64,000 bases of DNA, taken from Nonomuraea endophytica (GTDB taxonomy: Bacteria > Actinomycetota > Actinomycetes > Streptosporangiales > Streptosporangiaceae). The notes under the pieces are model-generated. The model was not told where the DNA came from, did no database searches, and saw nothing but the letters and a program-made list of their open reading frames with translations. The stretch's first letter is position 1; each line of letters begins with the position of its first letter. The position numbers were made by a program, and so were the translations under genes. The stretch is taken from positions 177,590-241,589 of the forward strand of contig NZ_JACHIN010000003.1 in assembly GCF_014203235.1 (NCBI RefSeq), given 5' to 3'. Shown here one piece after another: positions 1 to 10,677 of the stretch.

Positions 1-1454
1 TCCGGCACGGCGCGTTCGCCGCATGCCGCGATCACCGGCGTCACCATCGACTCCCGCCAGGTGCGGCGCGGAGACCTCTACGTCGCGCTGCCCGGCAGCC
101 ACGCCCACGGGGCGAGCTTCGCCGCCGAGGCCATGGCCCGTGGCGCGGTCGCCGTCCTCACCGACCCGGCCGGCCGCGACGCCGCGGTCGCGACCGGGCT
201 GCCGGTGCTGGTCGTGCCGGAACCTCGCGGCCTGCTCGGGCAGATCTCCTCCTGGGTGTACGGCCAGCCGTCCCACGACCTGTCGGTCATCGGCGTGACC
301 GGCACGAGCGGCAAGTCCACGACCACGTTCCTGCTGGAGGCCGGGCTGCGCGCCGCGGGTCACACGACGGGCCTGATCGGCGGCGTGGAGATCCGGGCCG
401 GCGAGGTGCGCTTCGAGTCGCGGCTGACCACGCCGGAGGCCTCGGAGCTGCACGGGCTGTTCGCCTTCATGCGCGAGCAGGGCGTCTCGTCGGCGGTGAT
501 GGAGGTCTCCAGCCACGCGCTGGCGCTGGGCCGCATCGACGGGATCTTCTACGACGTGGCCCTGTTCACGAACCTGTCGCAGGACCATCTCGACTTCCAT
601 CGCGACCTGGACGACTATTTCGCCACGAAGGCCAGGCTGTTCCAGCCGGAGCTGAGCCGGGCCGGCGTGACGAACCTGGACGACCCGCACGGGCGCGAGC
701 TCCTGACGGTGGCCAAGATCCCGATGACGACGTTCTCGCCCGCGGGCGACCCGGAGGCCGACTGGCGGGCGCTGGACGTACGGCTGGGCGCCGACGGCAG
801 CTCCTTCCGCGTCGTGGGCCCCGGCGGCGTCGAGGCCGACGCCCAGGTGGCGCTGCCGGGCTCGTTCAACGTCGCCAACGCGCTGGGCGCGATCGTGACG
901 CTCGTGGAGGCGGGCGTGCCGTTGCAGGCCGCGGTGCACGGCGTGGGCACGCTGAAGGGCGTTCCCGGCCGCATGGAGCGGGTGACGGCGTCCGAGGACG
1001 AGTTCCAGGCCGTGGTCGACTACTCCCACAAGCCGGGCGCCGTCGAGTCGGTGCTCAATTCGCTGCGCCAGGTGACTTCTGGCAGGCTCACCATCGTGCT
1101 GGGCTGCGGCGGCGACCGCGATAAGGGCAAAAGGCCCATTATGGGAGAAGCTGCGGCGCGCCTCGCGGATGTGGCCATTTTCACCAGCGACAATCCACGC
1201 ACAGAGGATCCTCTCCATATTCTTGCCGCAATGATGGAGGGGGCGCTCGGCGTTCCCCAGCATGAGCGCGCTCATGTGATCATTGAGCCCGACCGCGCGG
1301 CGGCGATCGACCTGGCCGTGCGCCGGGCCGGGCGCGGCGACGTGATCGTCGTGGCGGGCAAGGGCCACGAGCAGGGCCAGTACATCTCAGGTGAAGTGAT
1401 CCCCTTCGACGACCGCGAGGTGGTCGCCGAAGCGATCCACAGGAAGGTTTACCA

Positions 1455-1458
<4 letters not shown>
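1..1458 (+). CDS. murE: UDP-MurNAc-tripeptide synthetase MurE, 5' end cut
   Basis: Adds meso-diaminopimelate to UDP-MurNAc-L-Ala-D-Glu in the cytoplasmic phase of peptidoglycan synthesis. The reading frame is open from base 1, so the first residues lie outside the window. Visible are the Mur N-terminal motif (TIDSRQVRRGDLYVAL), the ATP-binding loop GTSGKSTT near bases 301-327, and DNPR in FTSDNPRTED near 1186-1206, which in the family marks meso-DAP rather than lysine specificity. Its stop overlaps the murF start by 4 bases. Codons between about 1110 and 1290 are much richer in A/T third positions than the rest of the gene. Identification is firm. Confidence 0.97.
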
Positions 1459-2899
<1,441 letters not shown>

Positions 2900-2903
<4 letters not shown>

Positions 2904-3958
2904 CCAACATCATCATCGCCGGCGCGGTGGGATTGATCCTGTCGATGCTCGGCACCCCCCTCGCCATCCGCCTGTTCGCCAGGCGGGGCTACGGACAGGA
3001 GGTCCGCGAGGACGGCGTCCAGGCGCACCTGAGCAAGAAGGGCACGCCCACGATGGGCGGCGTGGTGTTCGTGCTGGCCTCGCTGCTGGCCTACGGCGCC
3101 TCGCACCTGGTCACGTTCGAGTCGCCGACGATCTCGGGCCTGCTGGTGCTGTTCCTGATGACCGGGCTCGGCGCGGTCGGCTTCCTCGACGACTTCATCA
3201 AGATCTACAAGCAGCGCAGCCTCGGCCTGCGCTCGGGCGCCAAGGCGCTGGGCCAGCTGATCGTCGGCGCCGTCTTCGCGGTGCTGGTGACCCAGCAGGC
3301 CAACGTGTACGGCATCACGCCCGCCGAGACCCGGCTGTCGTTCCTGCGCGACTTCGGGCCGTCGATCGGCCTGGTCGGGTTCACCATCTGGGTGCTCATC
3401 ATGATCGTCGGGTTCTCCAACGCGGTGAACCTCACCGACGGCCTCGACGGCCTGGCCAGCGGTGCGACCGCCGTGGTGCTGGGCGCGTACGTGCTGATCG
3501 GCAACTGGCAGCTGCGCAACAACTGCATCGACCAGCTCGGCCCCAACTGCTACTGGGTGCGCGACCCGCTCGACCTGGCGGTGGTGGCGGCGGCGGTGCT
3601 GGGCTCGCTGATCGGGTTCCTGTGGTGGAACGCCCCGCCGGCCAAGATCTTCATGGGCGACACCGGGTCGCTGGCGCTGGGCGGCGTGCTGGCCGGTCTG
3701 GCGATCGCCACCCGCACCCAGCTCCTGCTGATCATCCTGGCCGGGCTCTGCGTGATCATCACGATGTCGGTGATCATCCAGGTCGGGTTCTTCAAGATGA
3801 CCGGTAAACGGGTGTTCCGCATGGCGCCGCTGCAGCACCACTTCGAGCTGAAGGGCTGGGCGGAGACCACGATCGTGGTCCGCTTCTGGCTGATCGCCGG
3901 GTTGTGCGCGGCCGTGGGACTCGGACTGTTCTACGTGGAGTGGATGCCACGCCCATGA
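2900..3958 (+). CDS. mraY: Phospho-MurNAc-pentapeptide translocase MraY
   Basis: Integral membrane enzyme that transfers phospho-MurNAc-pentapeptide to undecaprenyl phosphate, giving lipid I. The 352 residues carry the family signatures: TPTMGGVVF near residue 50, FLDDFIKI near 95, [12 protein letters not shown] near 178, [12 protein letters not shown] near 250 and the loop [11 protein letters not shown] near 311. About ten hydrophobic segments are visible. GTG start overlapping the murF stop; the stop overlaps the murD ATG. Confidence 0.97.
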
Positions 3959-5331
3959 CGTTGACGTGTGTCGCGGGGCTCGGAGTCTCCGGTACGGCGG
4001 CCGCCCGGGTGCTGGCCGAGCGGGGCGAGCGGGTCGTCGTCCTGGAGGCGGTCGAGGGGGAGCGGCAGCGGCTCGTCGCCGCCGAGCTGGCCCGGCTGGG
4101 CGTCGAGGTGCGCTTCGGGCCCATGGAACTGCCCGAGCGGACCACCCGGCTGGTCACCACCGGCTGGGCGCCCCACCACCCGCTGATCGCCGCCGCGCTG
4201 GCGGCCGGGGTCGAGGTCGTGGGCGAGGTCGAGCTGGCCTGGCGGCTGCGCCCCGAGCAGGCGGCCCCCTGGCTGGCCCTGACCGGCACCAACGGCAAGA
4301 CCACCGCCGTGCGCATGCTCACCTCGATGCTGCTGGCCGCGGGGGAGAAGGCGCTGGCCGTCGGGAACGTGGGCGTGCCGGTGGTGGAGGCCGTCGCGGA
4401 GCCGTACGACGTGCTGGCCGTGGAGCTGTCCAGCTTCCAGCTGCACTGGTCGGGGTCGCTGGCGCCCAAGGCGGCGGCGCTGCTCAACGTCGCGCCCGAC
4501 CACCTCGACTGGCACGGCTCGCTGGAGGACTACGCGGCGGCCAAGGCGAGGATCTTCGAGCGGGCCGCGACCGTGGTCTACAACGCCGACGACCCGATCG
4601 CGGCCGTGCTGGCGGCGCCTTATCGGGGCGCGGTGGGCTTCACGCTGCGGGTGCCGAGGGCGGGTCAGATCGGCGTGGTGGAGGACCTCATCGTCGACCG
4701 GGCCTTCTGTCCCGACCCCGTGCACGCCGCCGAGGAGCTCGCGAACCTGGCCGACGTGCACCCGTTCGCGCCGCACAACGTGGCCAACGCCCTGGCCGCC
4801 GCCGCGCTGGCCCGCGCGCACGGCGTACCTGCCGATGCGGTACGGCAGGGCCTGCGCGACTTCGTGCCCGACCCGCACCGCATGTCGTTCGTCGAGCGGG
4901 TCGCCGAGGTCGACTACGTGGACGACTCCAAGGCCACCAACCCGCACGCCGCAGCCGCGGCCCTGGCCGCCTACCCGTCGGTCGTCTGGGTGGCCGGCGG
5001 GCAGCTCAAGGGCGCCGATGTGGAGGACCTCGTCCGCACGGCGGCGCCGAGGCTGCGCGGCGCGGTGCTGATCGGCGTGGACCGCGCCAGGATCGCCGAA
5101 GCGATGTCGCGACACGCGCCGAATGTCCCCGTGGTGGACATCGCCGACCAAGACACTGGGGTGATGGACCGCGTCGTCACCGAAGCCGCAGCGCTCGCCT
5201 CCCCGGGGGACACCGTGTTGCTGGCGCCCGCGGGCGCCTCGCTGGACATGTTCGCCAACTACCCGGCGCGGGGGGAGGCCTTCGCGCGAGCCGTACACGA
5301 GCACGGCCTGCGCCGGGAGCCGCGGACGTGA
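3955..5331 (+). CDS. murD: UDP-MurNAc-L-alanine:D-glutamate ligase MurD
   Basis: Adds D-glutamate to UDP-MurNAc-L-Ala. The frame is open further upstream, but the ATG at 3955 ([13 protein letters not shown]) overlaps the mraY stop by 4 bases and puts the Rossmann-like GLGVSGTA loop at the expected N-terminus; this gives 458 residues. ATP site [14 protein letters not shown] is near residue 115; the substrate-site pattern [12 protein letters not shown] and the C-terminal domain are present. The stop overlaps the ftsW GTG. Confidence 0.96.
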   Translation: MTLTCVAGLGVSGTAAARVLAERGERVVVLEAVEGERQRLVAAELARLGVEVRFGPMELPERTTRLVTTGWAPHHPLIAAALAAGVEVVGEVELAWRLRPEQAAPWLALTGTNGKTTAVRMLTSMLLAAGEKALAVGNVGVPVVEAVAEPYDVLAVELSSFQLHWSGSLAPKAAALLNVAPDHLDWHGSLEDYAAAKARIFERAATVVYNADDPIAAVLAAPYRGAVGFTLRVPRAGQIGVVEDLIVDRAFCPDPVHAAEELANLADVHPFAPHNVANALAAAALARAHGVPADAVRQGLRDFVPDPHRMSFVERVAEVDYVDDSKATNPHAAAAALAAYPSVVWVAGGQLKGADVEDLVRTAAPRLRGAVLIGVDRARIAEAMSRHAPNVPVVDIADQDTGVMDRVVTEAAALASPGDTVLLAPAGASLDMFANYPARGEAFARAVHEHGLRREPRT

Positions 5332-6617
5332 GCGCGACCACGGACGAGCGGCCACGCAAGAGCGGCGCCGTCGAGGGGCCGACGGTGTGGGCGCGCGAGC
5401 AGATGGGCGCGCTGCGCGAGCTGCTCGGCAAGCCGCTGACCACCTACTACCTGATCATCGGTTGCAGCGCGCTGCTGCTGATCCTCGGGCTCATGATGGT
5501 GCTGTCGGCCTCCAGCATCGAGGCGCTGAACAAGACCGGCAGCCCGTTCTCGTGGTTCATCAGGCAGACGGTGTCGGCGGCGATCGGCGTGCCGGTGATG
5601 TACCTGTGTTCCCGGCTGCCGCACAAGTTCTTCCGCTGGGCGGGCTACCCGCTCATGGTGCTGTCGATCATCGCGCTGGTCATGGTGCTGTTCATCGGTT
5701 CCTCGGAACTGGGCGCGCAGCGGTGGATCTACATCGGGCCACTGACCGTCCAGCCGTCGGAGCCGGCCAAGCTCGGCCTGGCGCTGTGGGGCGCGGACAT
5801 GCTGGCCCGCCGGGCGCGCGCCGGGCGGATCGAGTGGCGGCAGATGCTCATCCCGCTGATGCCGGGCACCGCGATCCTGGCCGTCATGGTCATGCTCGGG
5901 CGCGACCTCGGCACCACGCTGGTGCTCATGATGATCTTCCTGTCGCTGCTGTGGGTGGTGGGGGCGCCGGTGAAGCTGTTCGGCGGCATCCTGGGCGTGG
6001 CGGTGCTGGCCGCGGTCATCATGATCAAGGTCGAGCCGTACCGTATGGCGCGCATCGGCGCCTTCCTCGATCCGTGGGCCGAGGCGCAGGGCGCCGGATA
6101 TCAGGCCGTCCAGGGGCAGATCGCGATGGGCTCCGGCGGCTGGTTCGGGCTCGGGCTCGGGTCCAGCCGGCAGAAGTGGAGCTGGCTGCCGCACGGCGAG
6201 AGCGACTTCATCTTCGCCATCCTCGGCGAGGAGCTCGGCCTCATGGGCACGCTCGTCGTCGTCGCGCTGTTCGGCCTGCTCGGCTACGCCGGTCTGCGGG
6301 TGGCCGGGCGGGTGAAGGACCCGTTCATCAGGCTGGCCGCCGCCGCGGTCGTGGCCTGGATCTGCGGGCAGGCCATCGTCAACATGGGCGCGGTGATCGG
6401 CGTGCTGCCGATCACCGGCATCCCGTTGCCGCTGGTCTCCTACGGCGGCTCGGCCCTGCTGCCGACGCTGGCCGCGCTCGGGATGCTCCTGTCGTTCGCC
6501 AAACAGGAACCCGGCGCGCGCGAGGCGCTGGCCGCTCGTGGCCCCGGACCGGCCGCTCGGGCTCTAAGCTGGCTTGGCCTGGGGGGAAGAACGAGCAGGG
6601 GCCGAGCGAGACGTTAG
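5328..6617 (+). CDS. ftsW: Septal peptidoglycan polymerase (SEDS family) FtsW
   Basis: SEDS-family membrane glycosyltransferase that polymerises lipid II at the septum with the class B PBP FtsI. The GTG at 5328 overlaps the murD stop and gives 429 residues. There is a cytoplasmic N-tail of about 35 residues and about ten membrane segments. Visible signatures are QPSEPAKLGLALWGADML and the C-terminal ITGIPLPLVSYGGSAL. Position between murD and murG favours FtsW over RodA. The cytoplasmic C-tail is rich in Gly/Arg/Ala. Confidence 0.94.
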   Translation: MSATTDERPRKSGAVEGPTVWAREQMGALRELLGKPLTTYYLIIGCSALLLILGLMMVLSASSIEALNKTGSPFSWFIRQTVSAAIGVPVMYLCSRLPHKFFRWAGYPLMVLSIIALVMVLFIGSSELGAQRWIYIGPLTVQPSEPAKLGLALWGADMLARRARAGRIEWRQMLIPLMPGTAILAVMVMLGRDLGTTLVLMMIFLSLLWVVGAPVKLFGGILGVAVLAAVIMIKVEPYRMARIGAFLDPWAEAQGAGYQAVQGQIAMGSGGWFGLGLGSSRQKWSWLPHGESDFIFAILGEELGLMGTLVVVALFGLLGYAGLRVAGRVKDPFIRLAAAAVVAWICGQAIVNMGAVIGVLPITGIPLPLVSYGGSALLPTLAALGMLLSFAKQEPGAREALAARGPGPAARALSWLGLGGRTSRGRARR

Positions 6618-6630
6618 GGAGTGACCGATC

Positions 6631-7707
6631 ATGAGGGTGGTCCTCGCCGGTGGCGGGACGGCCGGGCACATCGAGCCCGCTCTCGCCCTAGCGGACACGC
6701 TGCGCGGGCTCGACCCGGGCATCGGCATCACCTGCATGGGCACCGACCGCGGCCTGGAGACCCGGCTGGTGCCCGCCCGGGGGTATGAGCTGGAGCTCGT
6801 GCCCGCCGTACCTCTGCCCAGGGCGATCACCCCGCAGCTGCTGACGATGCCGGGCCGGCTGGCCGGGGCGGTCAACGCCGCGGCCGCGGTGCTCGACCGG
6901 GTGCGGGCCGACGTGCTCGTGGGCTTCGGCGGGTACGTGGCCACGCCCGCGTACCTGGCCGCCAAGCGGCGCGGCGTGCCCATCGTCGTGCACGAGGCGA
7001 ACCCGCGCCCCGGCCTGGCCAACCGGCTGGGCGCCAAGCTCACCGACCACGTCTTCACCGGGCACCCCGACTGCGTGCTGGCCAAGGCCGAGTACATCGG
7101 CACGCCGCTGCGGCGCGAGATCGTCCAGCTCGACCGGCTGTCGATGGGCGACAAGGCGCGCTCCTGGTTCGGCCTGCAGACCGACCGGCCGACGCTGCTC
7201 GTCTTCGGCGGCTCCCAGGGCGCCCGCTCGATCAACCAGGCCGCGCTGGCCGCCGCGCCCGCGCTGCGCTCGGCGGGGGTGCAGGTGCTGCACGTCGTCG
7301 GCCCGAAGAACACCGTCGAGCGGGAGCCGCCGCCGGGCGACCCGCAGTACGTGCTGCTGCCCTACCTCGACCGCATGGACCTCGCCTACGCGGCCGCCGA
7401 CCTGGCCCTGTGCCGCAGCGGCGCGCTCACCTGCGCGGAGCTGACCGCGGTCGGCCTGCCCGCGGCGTACGTGCCGCTGCCCCACGGCAACGGCGAGCAG
7501 CGGATCAACGCCGAGCGCATCGCCGGGGGCGGCGGCGGGCTGCTCATCGACGATGCCGATTTGTCACCTGATTGGATCATCCAGAACGTGCTGCCCATAC
7601 TGCGGGACCCCGAACGCGTCGCCGTCATGTCCGAGGCCGCGGTCAGACTGGGACGCAAGGACGCGGACACCACGCTGGCCAGGAAAGTGTTGGAGATAGC
7701 CCAATGA
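6631..7707 (+). CDS. murG: Lipid II synthase MurG
   Basis: Peripheral membrane GT-B glycosyltransferase that moves GlcNAc from UDP-GlcNAc to lipid I. The 358-residue protein starts [21 protein letters not shown], which holds the N-terminal glycine-rich loop. [10 protein letters not shown] near residue 193 and the nucleotide-sugar site [26 protein letters not shown] near residues 264-290 are typical. Separated from ftsW by 13 bases; stop overlaps the murC ATG by 4. Confidence 0.97.
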   Translation: MRVVLAGGGTAGHIEPALALADTLRGLDPGIGITCMGTDRGLETRLVPARGYELELVPAVPLPRAITPQLLTMPGRLAGAVNAAAAVLDRVRADVLVGFGGYVATPAYLAAKRRGVPIVVHEANPRPGLANRLGAKLTDHVFTGHPDCVLAKAEYIGTPLRREIVQLDRLSMGDKARSWFGLQTDRPTLLVFGGSQGARSINQAALAAAPALRSAGVQVLHVVGPKNTVEREPPPGDPQYVLLPYLDRMDLAYAAADLALCRSGALTCAELTAVGLPAAYVPLPHGNGEQRINAERIAGGGGGLLIDDADLSPDWIIQNVLPILRDPERVAVMSEAAVRLGRKDADTTLARKVLEIAQ

Positions 7708-9107
7708 GTCTCGTGAAGCTGGTCGATCCGGTCGCCGCCGAGGACCTGGGGAGGGTCCACTTCATCGGCATCGGCGGCGCCGGGATGTCGGGCATCGCCC
7801 GCATCCTGCTCAAGCGCGGCGTACGCGTGACCGGCAGCGACGCCCGCGGCTCCGAGCTGGTGAACGAGCTGCGCGAGCTCGGCGCGACCGTCCACATCGG
7901 GCACGCCGCCTCCCACGTCAAGGACGCCGACACCGTCGTGGTCTCCACCGCCATCCGCGACTCCAACCCGGAGCTGGGGGAGGCGCTCAAGCGCGGGGTG
8001 CGGGTCATCCCGCGGGCCGCCGCGCTGGCCTCGGTGATGGCCGGGCGCACCGCGGTGGCCATCGCCGGAACCCACGGCAAGACCACCACCACCTCGATGC
8101 TGACCGTGGCGCTGCAGAAGTGCGGGGCCGACCCGTCCTACTGCGTGGGCGGGCAGCTGGTCACCACCGGGCTCGGCGCGGACGAGGGCAACGGCGACGT
8201 GTTCGTGGCCGAGGCCGACGAGAGCGACGGGTCGTTCCTGATGCTGGCGCCGGACATCGCGCTGGTGACCAACGTCGAGGCGGACCACCTCGACAACTAC
8301 GGGGACCCGCGGGCCGTCTACGACAGCTTCAACCGGTTCGTGGAGCGGGTCGGCTCGCTGCTGGTCATCTGCGCCGACGACCCGGGGTCCGCCGCGCTGG
8401 CCGAGGTGGCCGCCAAGCGCGGGCTGAAGGTCAGGACCTACGGCACCGAGTCCGACGACTACCGCGTCACCGGGGTGCGGCCCGACGGGTTCGGCACGCG
8501 CTTCACGATCGAGGGGCGCGGCGAGGTCAGGCTGGCCGTTCCCGGGGCGCACAACGCGCTCAACGCCACCGCGGTGGTGGCCGTGGCCGATGCCTTGGGC
8601 CTGCCGTTCGAGGAGATCAGGGACGGTCTGGCGGCCTTCACGGGGGCCAAGCGGCGCTTCGAGGCCAAGGGCGAGGCGGGCGGCGTGGCGGTCTTCGACA
8701 GTTACGCCCACCACCCCACCGAGTTGGCCGCCGACCTGCGCGCCGCGCGTGACGTGGTCGCCTCCTACTCGGGTGACGGGCGGGTCATCGCGGTCTTCCA
8801 GCCGCACCTGTACTCGCGGACCCGGTTCTTCGCCGACGAGTTCGGCGCGGCGCTCGGCCTGGCCGACCGCGCGATCGTCCTGGACGTCTACGGCGCCCGC
8901 GAGGATCCCGAGCCCGGGGTGTCGGGCGCCATGGTCGCCGAGCGGGTCAACCTGCCCGAATCCCACGTCGACTACGCGCCCGACAAGGCCACCGTGCCCG
9001 CGCTGGTGGCGGACAAGGCGCGGCAGGGCGACATCGTCCTGACCATGGGCGCGGGCGACGTCACCGAGCTCGGGCCGCAGATCGTCGCGGAGCTGTCCAC
9101 CCGGTGA
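7704..9107 (+). CDS. murC: UDP-MurNAc:L-alanine ligase MurC
   Basis: First Mur ligase; adds L-alanine to UDP-MurNAc. I chose the ATG at 7704 (MSLVKLVDP), overlapping the murG stop, because the nucleotide-sugar loop [13 protein letters not shown] then sits at residues 20-32 as expected. Length 467. ATP site [14 protein letters not shown] near residue 120; [10 protein letters not shown] and [10 protein letters not shown] are family motifs. Stop overlaps ftsQ by 4 bases. Confidence 0.97.
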   Translation: MSLVKLVDPVAAEDLGRVHFIGIGGAGMSGIARILLKRGVRVTGSDARGSELVNELRELGATVHIGHAASHVKDADTVVVSTAIRDSNPELGEALKRGVRVIPRAAALASVMAGRTAVAIAGTHGKTTTTSMLTVALQKCGADPSYCVGGQLVTTGLGADEGNGDVFVAEADESDGSFLMLAPDIALVTNVEADHLDNYGDPRAVYDSFNRFVERVGSLLVICADDPGSAALAEVAAKRGLKVRTYGTESDDYRVTGVRPDGFGTRFTIEGRGEVRLAVPGAHNALNATAVVAVADALGLPFEEIRDGLAAFTGAKRRFEAKGEAGGVAVFDSYAHHPTELAADLRAARDVVASYSGDGRVIAVFQPHLYSRTRFFADEFGAALGLADRAIVLDVYGAREDPEPGVSGAMVAERVNLPESHVDYAPDKATVPALVADKARQGDIVLTMGAGDVTELGPQIVAELSTR

Positions 9108-9766
9108 GGGCACGGACCGCCTTCATCGGGCTGCTGACCGCCGGGGTGGTAGGCACGGCGGTATGGCTGGTTTTCTACTCACCTGTCCTCGGCGTGCGAA
9201 ATGTCGAGATCGTGGGGAATCTCACAGTTCCCGCCGACCGGATCGAGCAGCAGGCCGCCATCGCCGCGCTGCACCCGCTGGCCACCGTCGACCTGGCCGC
9301 GGTCGAGAGCCGCGTGCTGGGCATCAGGCAGCTCGCGACCGTGAAGGCCGCGCGAGTGTGGCCGTCCACGCTGGAGATCACCGTCGCCGAACGCGAGCCG
9401 GTCGCCGTGCTGCCCGTGGGCGGCAAGGCGGCGCTGGTGGACAAGCAGGGCGTCGTGACCGAGATCCGCGCCATCGGGCCGCCGCATCTGCCGGTGCTGC
9501 ACATGGACCGGCCCAGCCCGACCGACCCCGTGACACTGGCCGCGCTCAAGGTGGTCAGCACACTTCCTGACACGTTGTCGGGGAAAGTGAAGACGGTGCG
9601 CGCGTCGTCGGCCGAGGGGATCACGTTCGGCCTCAACGACGGGCGGACCGTGGTGTGGGGCGGCGCCGACCGTGGCGAGGACAAGGCGGCCGTGCTGCTC
9701 TCCCTCCTCTCCCGCAAGGCGGACGTGTATGACGTCAGCTCTCCTGACGTCGTGACGCTCAAGTGA
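9104..9766 (+). CDS. ftsQ: Divisome protein FtsQ (POTRA domain)
   Basis: Bitopic membrane protein that scaffolds the divisome (FtsQ-FtsL-FtsB). The 220-residue protein has almost no cytoplasmic tail, one membrane segment (residues about 5-25), then the POTRA start SPVLGVRNVEIVGNLTVP and the FtsQ beta-domain (EREPVAVLPVGGKAALVDKQGVV). Actinobacterial FtsQ often has a longer N-terminal tail, so the GTG at 9104 gives a short version; this start is supported by the overlap with murC. Last gene of the coupled run; a long gap to ftsZ follows. Confidence 0.93.
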   Translation: MRARTAFIGLLTAGVVGTAVWLVFYSPVLGVRNVEIVGNLTVPADRIEQQAAIAALHPLATVDLAAVESRVLGIRQLATVKAARVWPSTLEITVAEREPVAVLPVGGKAALVDKQGVVTEIRAIGPPHLPVLHMDRPSPTDPVTLAALKVVSTLPDTLSGKVKTVRASSAEGITFGLNDGRTVVWGGADRGEDKAAVLLSLLSRKADVYDVSSPDVVTLK

Positions 9767-9774
9767 TGCCTTTT

Positions 9775-9869
9775 CTCCTTTACGGCAAGCCGGCCTGACG
9801 CCACCCGCCCGCGCGGGGAGGTGTGATGTCCTCTCTCCTTTACGGCAAGCCGGCCTGACGCCACCCGCC
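9775..9869 (+). repeat. 60-base-period tandem duplication after ftsQ
   Basis: A block of about 35 bases beginning TCTCCTTTACGGCAAGCC occurs at 9775-9809 and again, identical, at 9835-9869, giving a 60-base period. It follows the ftsQ stop directly. The second copy continues into the longer dispersed repeat. Confidence 0.9.
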
Positions 9870-9935
9870 GACATGCGCCGGGGCAGGTCGGGGGGATCGC
9901 TTCTCACGTCGGACACCTCACCCGCCGTCACGGCC
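9835..9935 (+). repeat. Dispersed intergenic repeat, copy A
   Basis: About 100 bases that align with 22371-22472. Shared blocks are TTACGGCnAGCC, ACGCCACCCGCCG, TCGCTTCTCACGTCGGACA and CCGTCACGGCCC, in the same order and orientation. Both copies lie just after the last gene of a plus-strand unit. Family and function are unknown to me. Confidence 0.8.
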
Positions 9936-10520
9936 CCGGTCAACGGGCGGTCCCTCCACTTGACCGGCGCCACCCCGCCGGGTCGTCCGGCGCGCCCTGC
10001 TCCTCCCCGCCGGGTCATCCGGCGCCCCGCTCCTCCCGGCCGGATTCCGCCGCGCCTCGTCCCGCCGCACCTCGTCCCGTGGATCCCCGACTCGCCGTGC
10101 GCCAACTCGGCGCGCCCGGTGCTTTTCCGGAGCGTCCTGGTCGGTGCGGGTGGTCCTGGCGCCTGCGCGCACCCCGTTGGCCGCCCGGCGTCCTTGCTTC
10201 GGTAGTGGCCACGTGGCTGCTCTGGGGGTGGCCGTGCGGGTCGGCGGATGGTGCCCTCTGTGGGCTGGCCGTACCCGGGGGTGGGGGGTGTGAGCTGGGG
10301 TGGGAGTGGGTTAACACATGTATTGCCCGATGCGTGGTAGTTGCCAGGCAACCCGGGGCGGCTTGGGGTGGTGAGGGTTTGGGAGGAGAATGGGTGGAGC
10401 CTGTCCGATCCGGGGGGTGGAGCGTGAGAGTCTGTATCCCGGACGGGAGCCCGGCCAGGCATGACACGGGAGCGAATCGGACAGCCCGCGACACGCCGGA
10501 CGTGCTTGCGGCGCGGTTAG

Positions 10521-10550
10521 TTGACCCGCCCGGAGCGTAACTCCTACTGT
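10521..10550 (+). promoter_or_regulatory. Predicted ftsZ promoter
   Basis: TTGACC at 10521-10526 and TACTGT at 10545-10550 are separated by 18 bases, a good vegetative-type pair. Transcription would start near 10557, just before the inverted repeats of the leader, leaving a 5' UTR of about 120 bases. A second TTGACA at 10568-10573 has no matching -10. Confidence 0.55.
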
Positions 10551-10560
10551 CCGTATCAAT

Positions 10561-10601
10561 CCTCAGGTTGACATAAATCTAAATCTCAACCTGAGGTTGA
10601 G
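10561..10601 (+). promoter_or_regulatory. Nested inverted repeats in the ftsZ leader
   Basis: CCTCAGGTTGA at 10561-10571 is the exact reverse complement of TCAACCTGAGG at 10586-10596. The latter also sits inside a smaller palindrome, CTCAACC-TGA-GGTTGAG at 10585-10601. The middle arm can therefore pair with either side, as alternative RNA hairpins or as a two-site operator. Confidence 0.6.
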
Positions 10602-10677
10602 AGTTACCCGAAGTGAGAAATGGCGGAGAACAATCCGCACCGAAATGGCAAGTCAACGAGCGGAAAGGCCCCTCGTC

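Larger units (their letters stand above)
9767..10520. other. Long repeat-bearing gap between ftsQ and ftsZ
   Basis: No convincing gene is visible; open frames here have low-complexity Pro/Arg composition. It begins with a 60-base tandem duplication and a dispersed repeat (listed separately). A degenerate repeat of about 30 bases built on GCCGGGTCnTCCGGCGC occupies about 9977-10060. From about 10270 to 10520 the sequence is G-rich without structure I recognise. The ftsZ promoter follows. Confidence 0.6.

Noticed and set aside
9873-10205. Small plus-strand frame in the ftsQ-ftsZ gap
   Set aside because: Pro/Arg low complexity following the DNA repeats, no ribosome site, no resemblance to a known protein.
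10597-10677. Upstream extension of FtsZ by 27 residues (MRVTRSEKW...)
   Set aside because: The GTG at 10678 has a ribosome site and gives the conserved [13 protein letters not shown] start.
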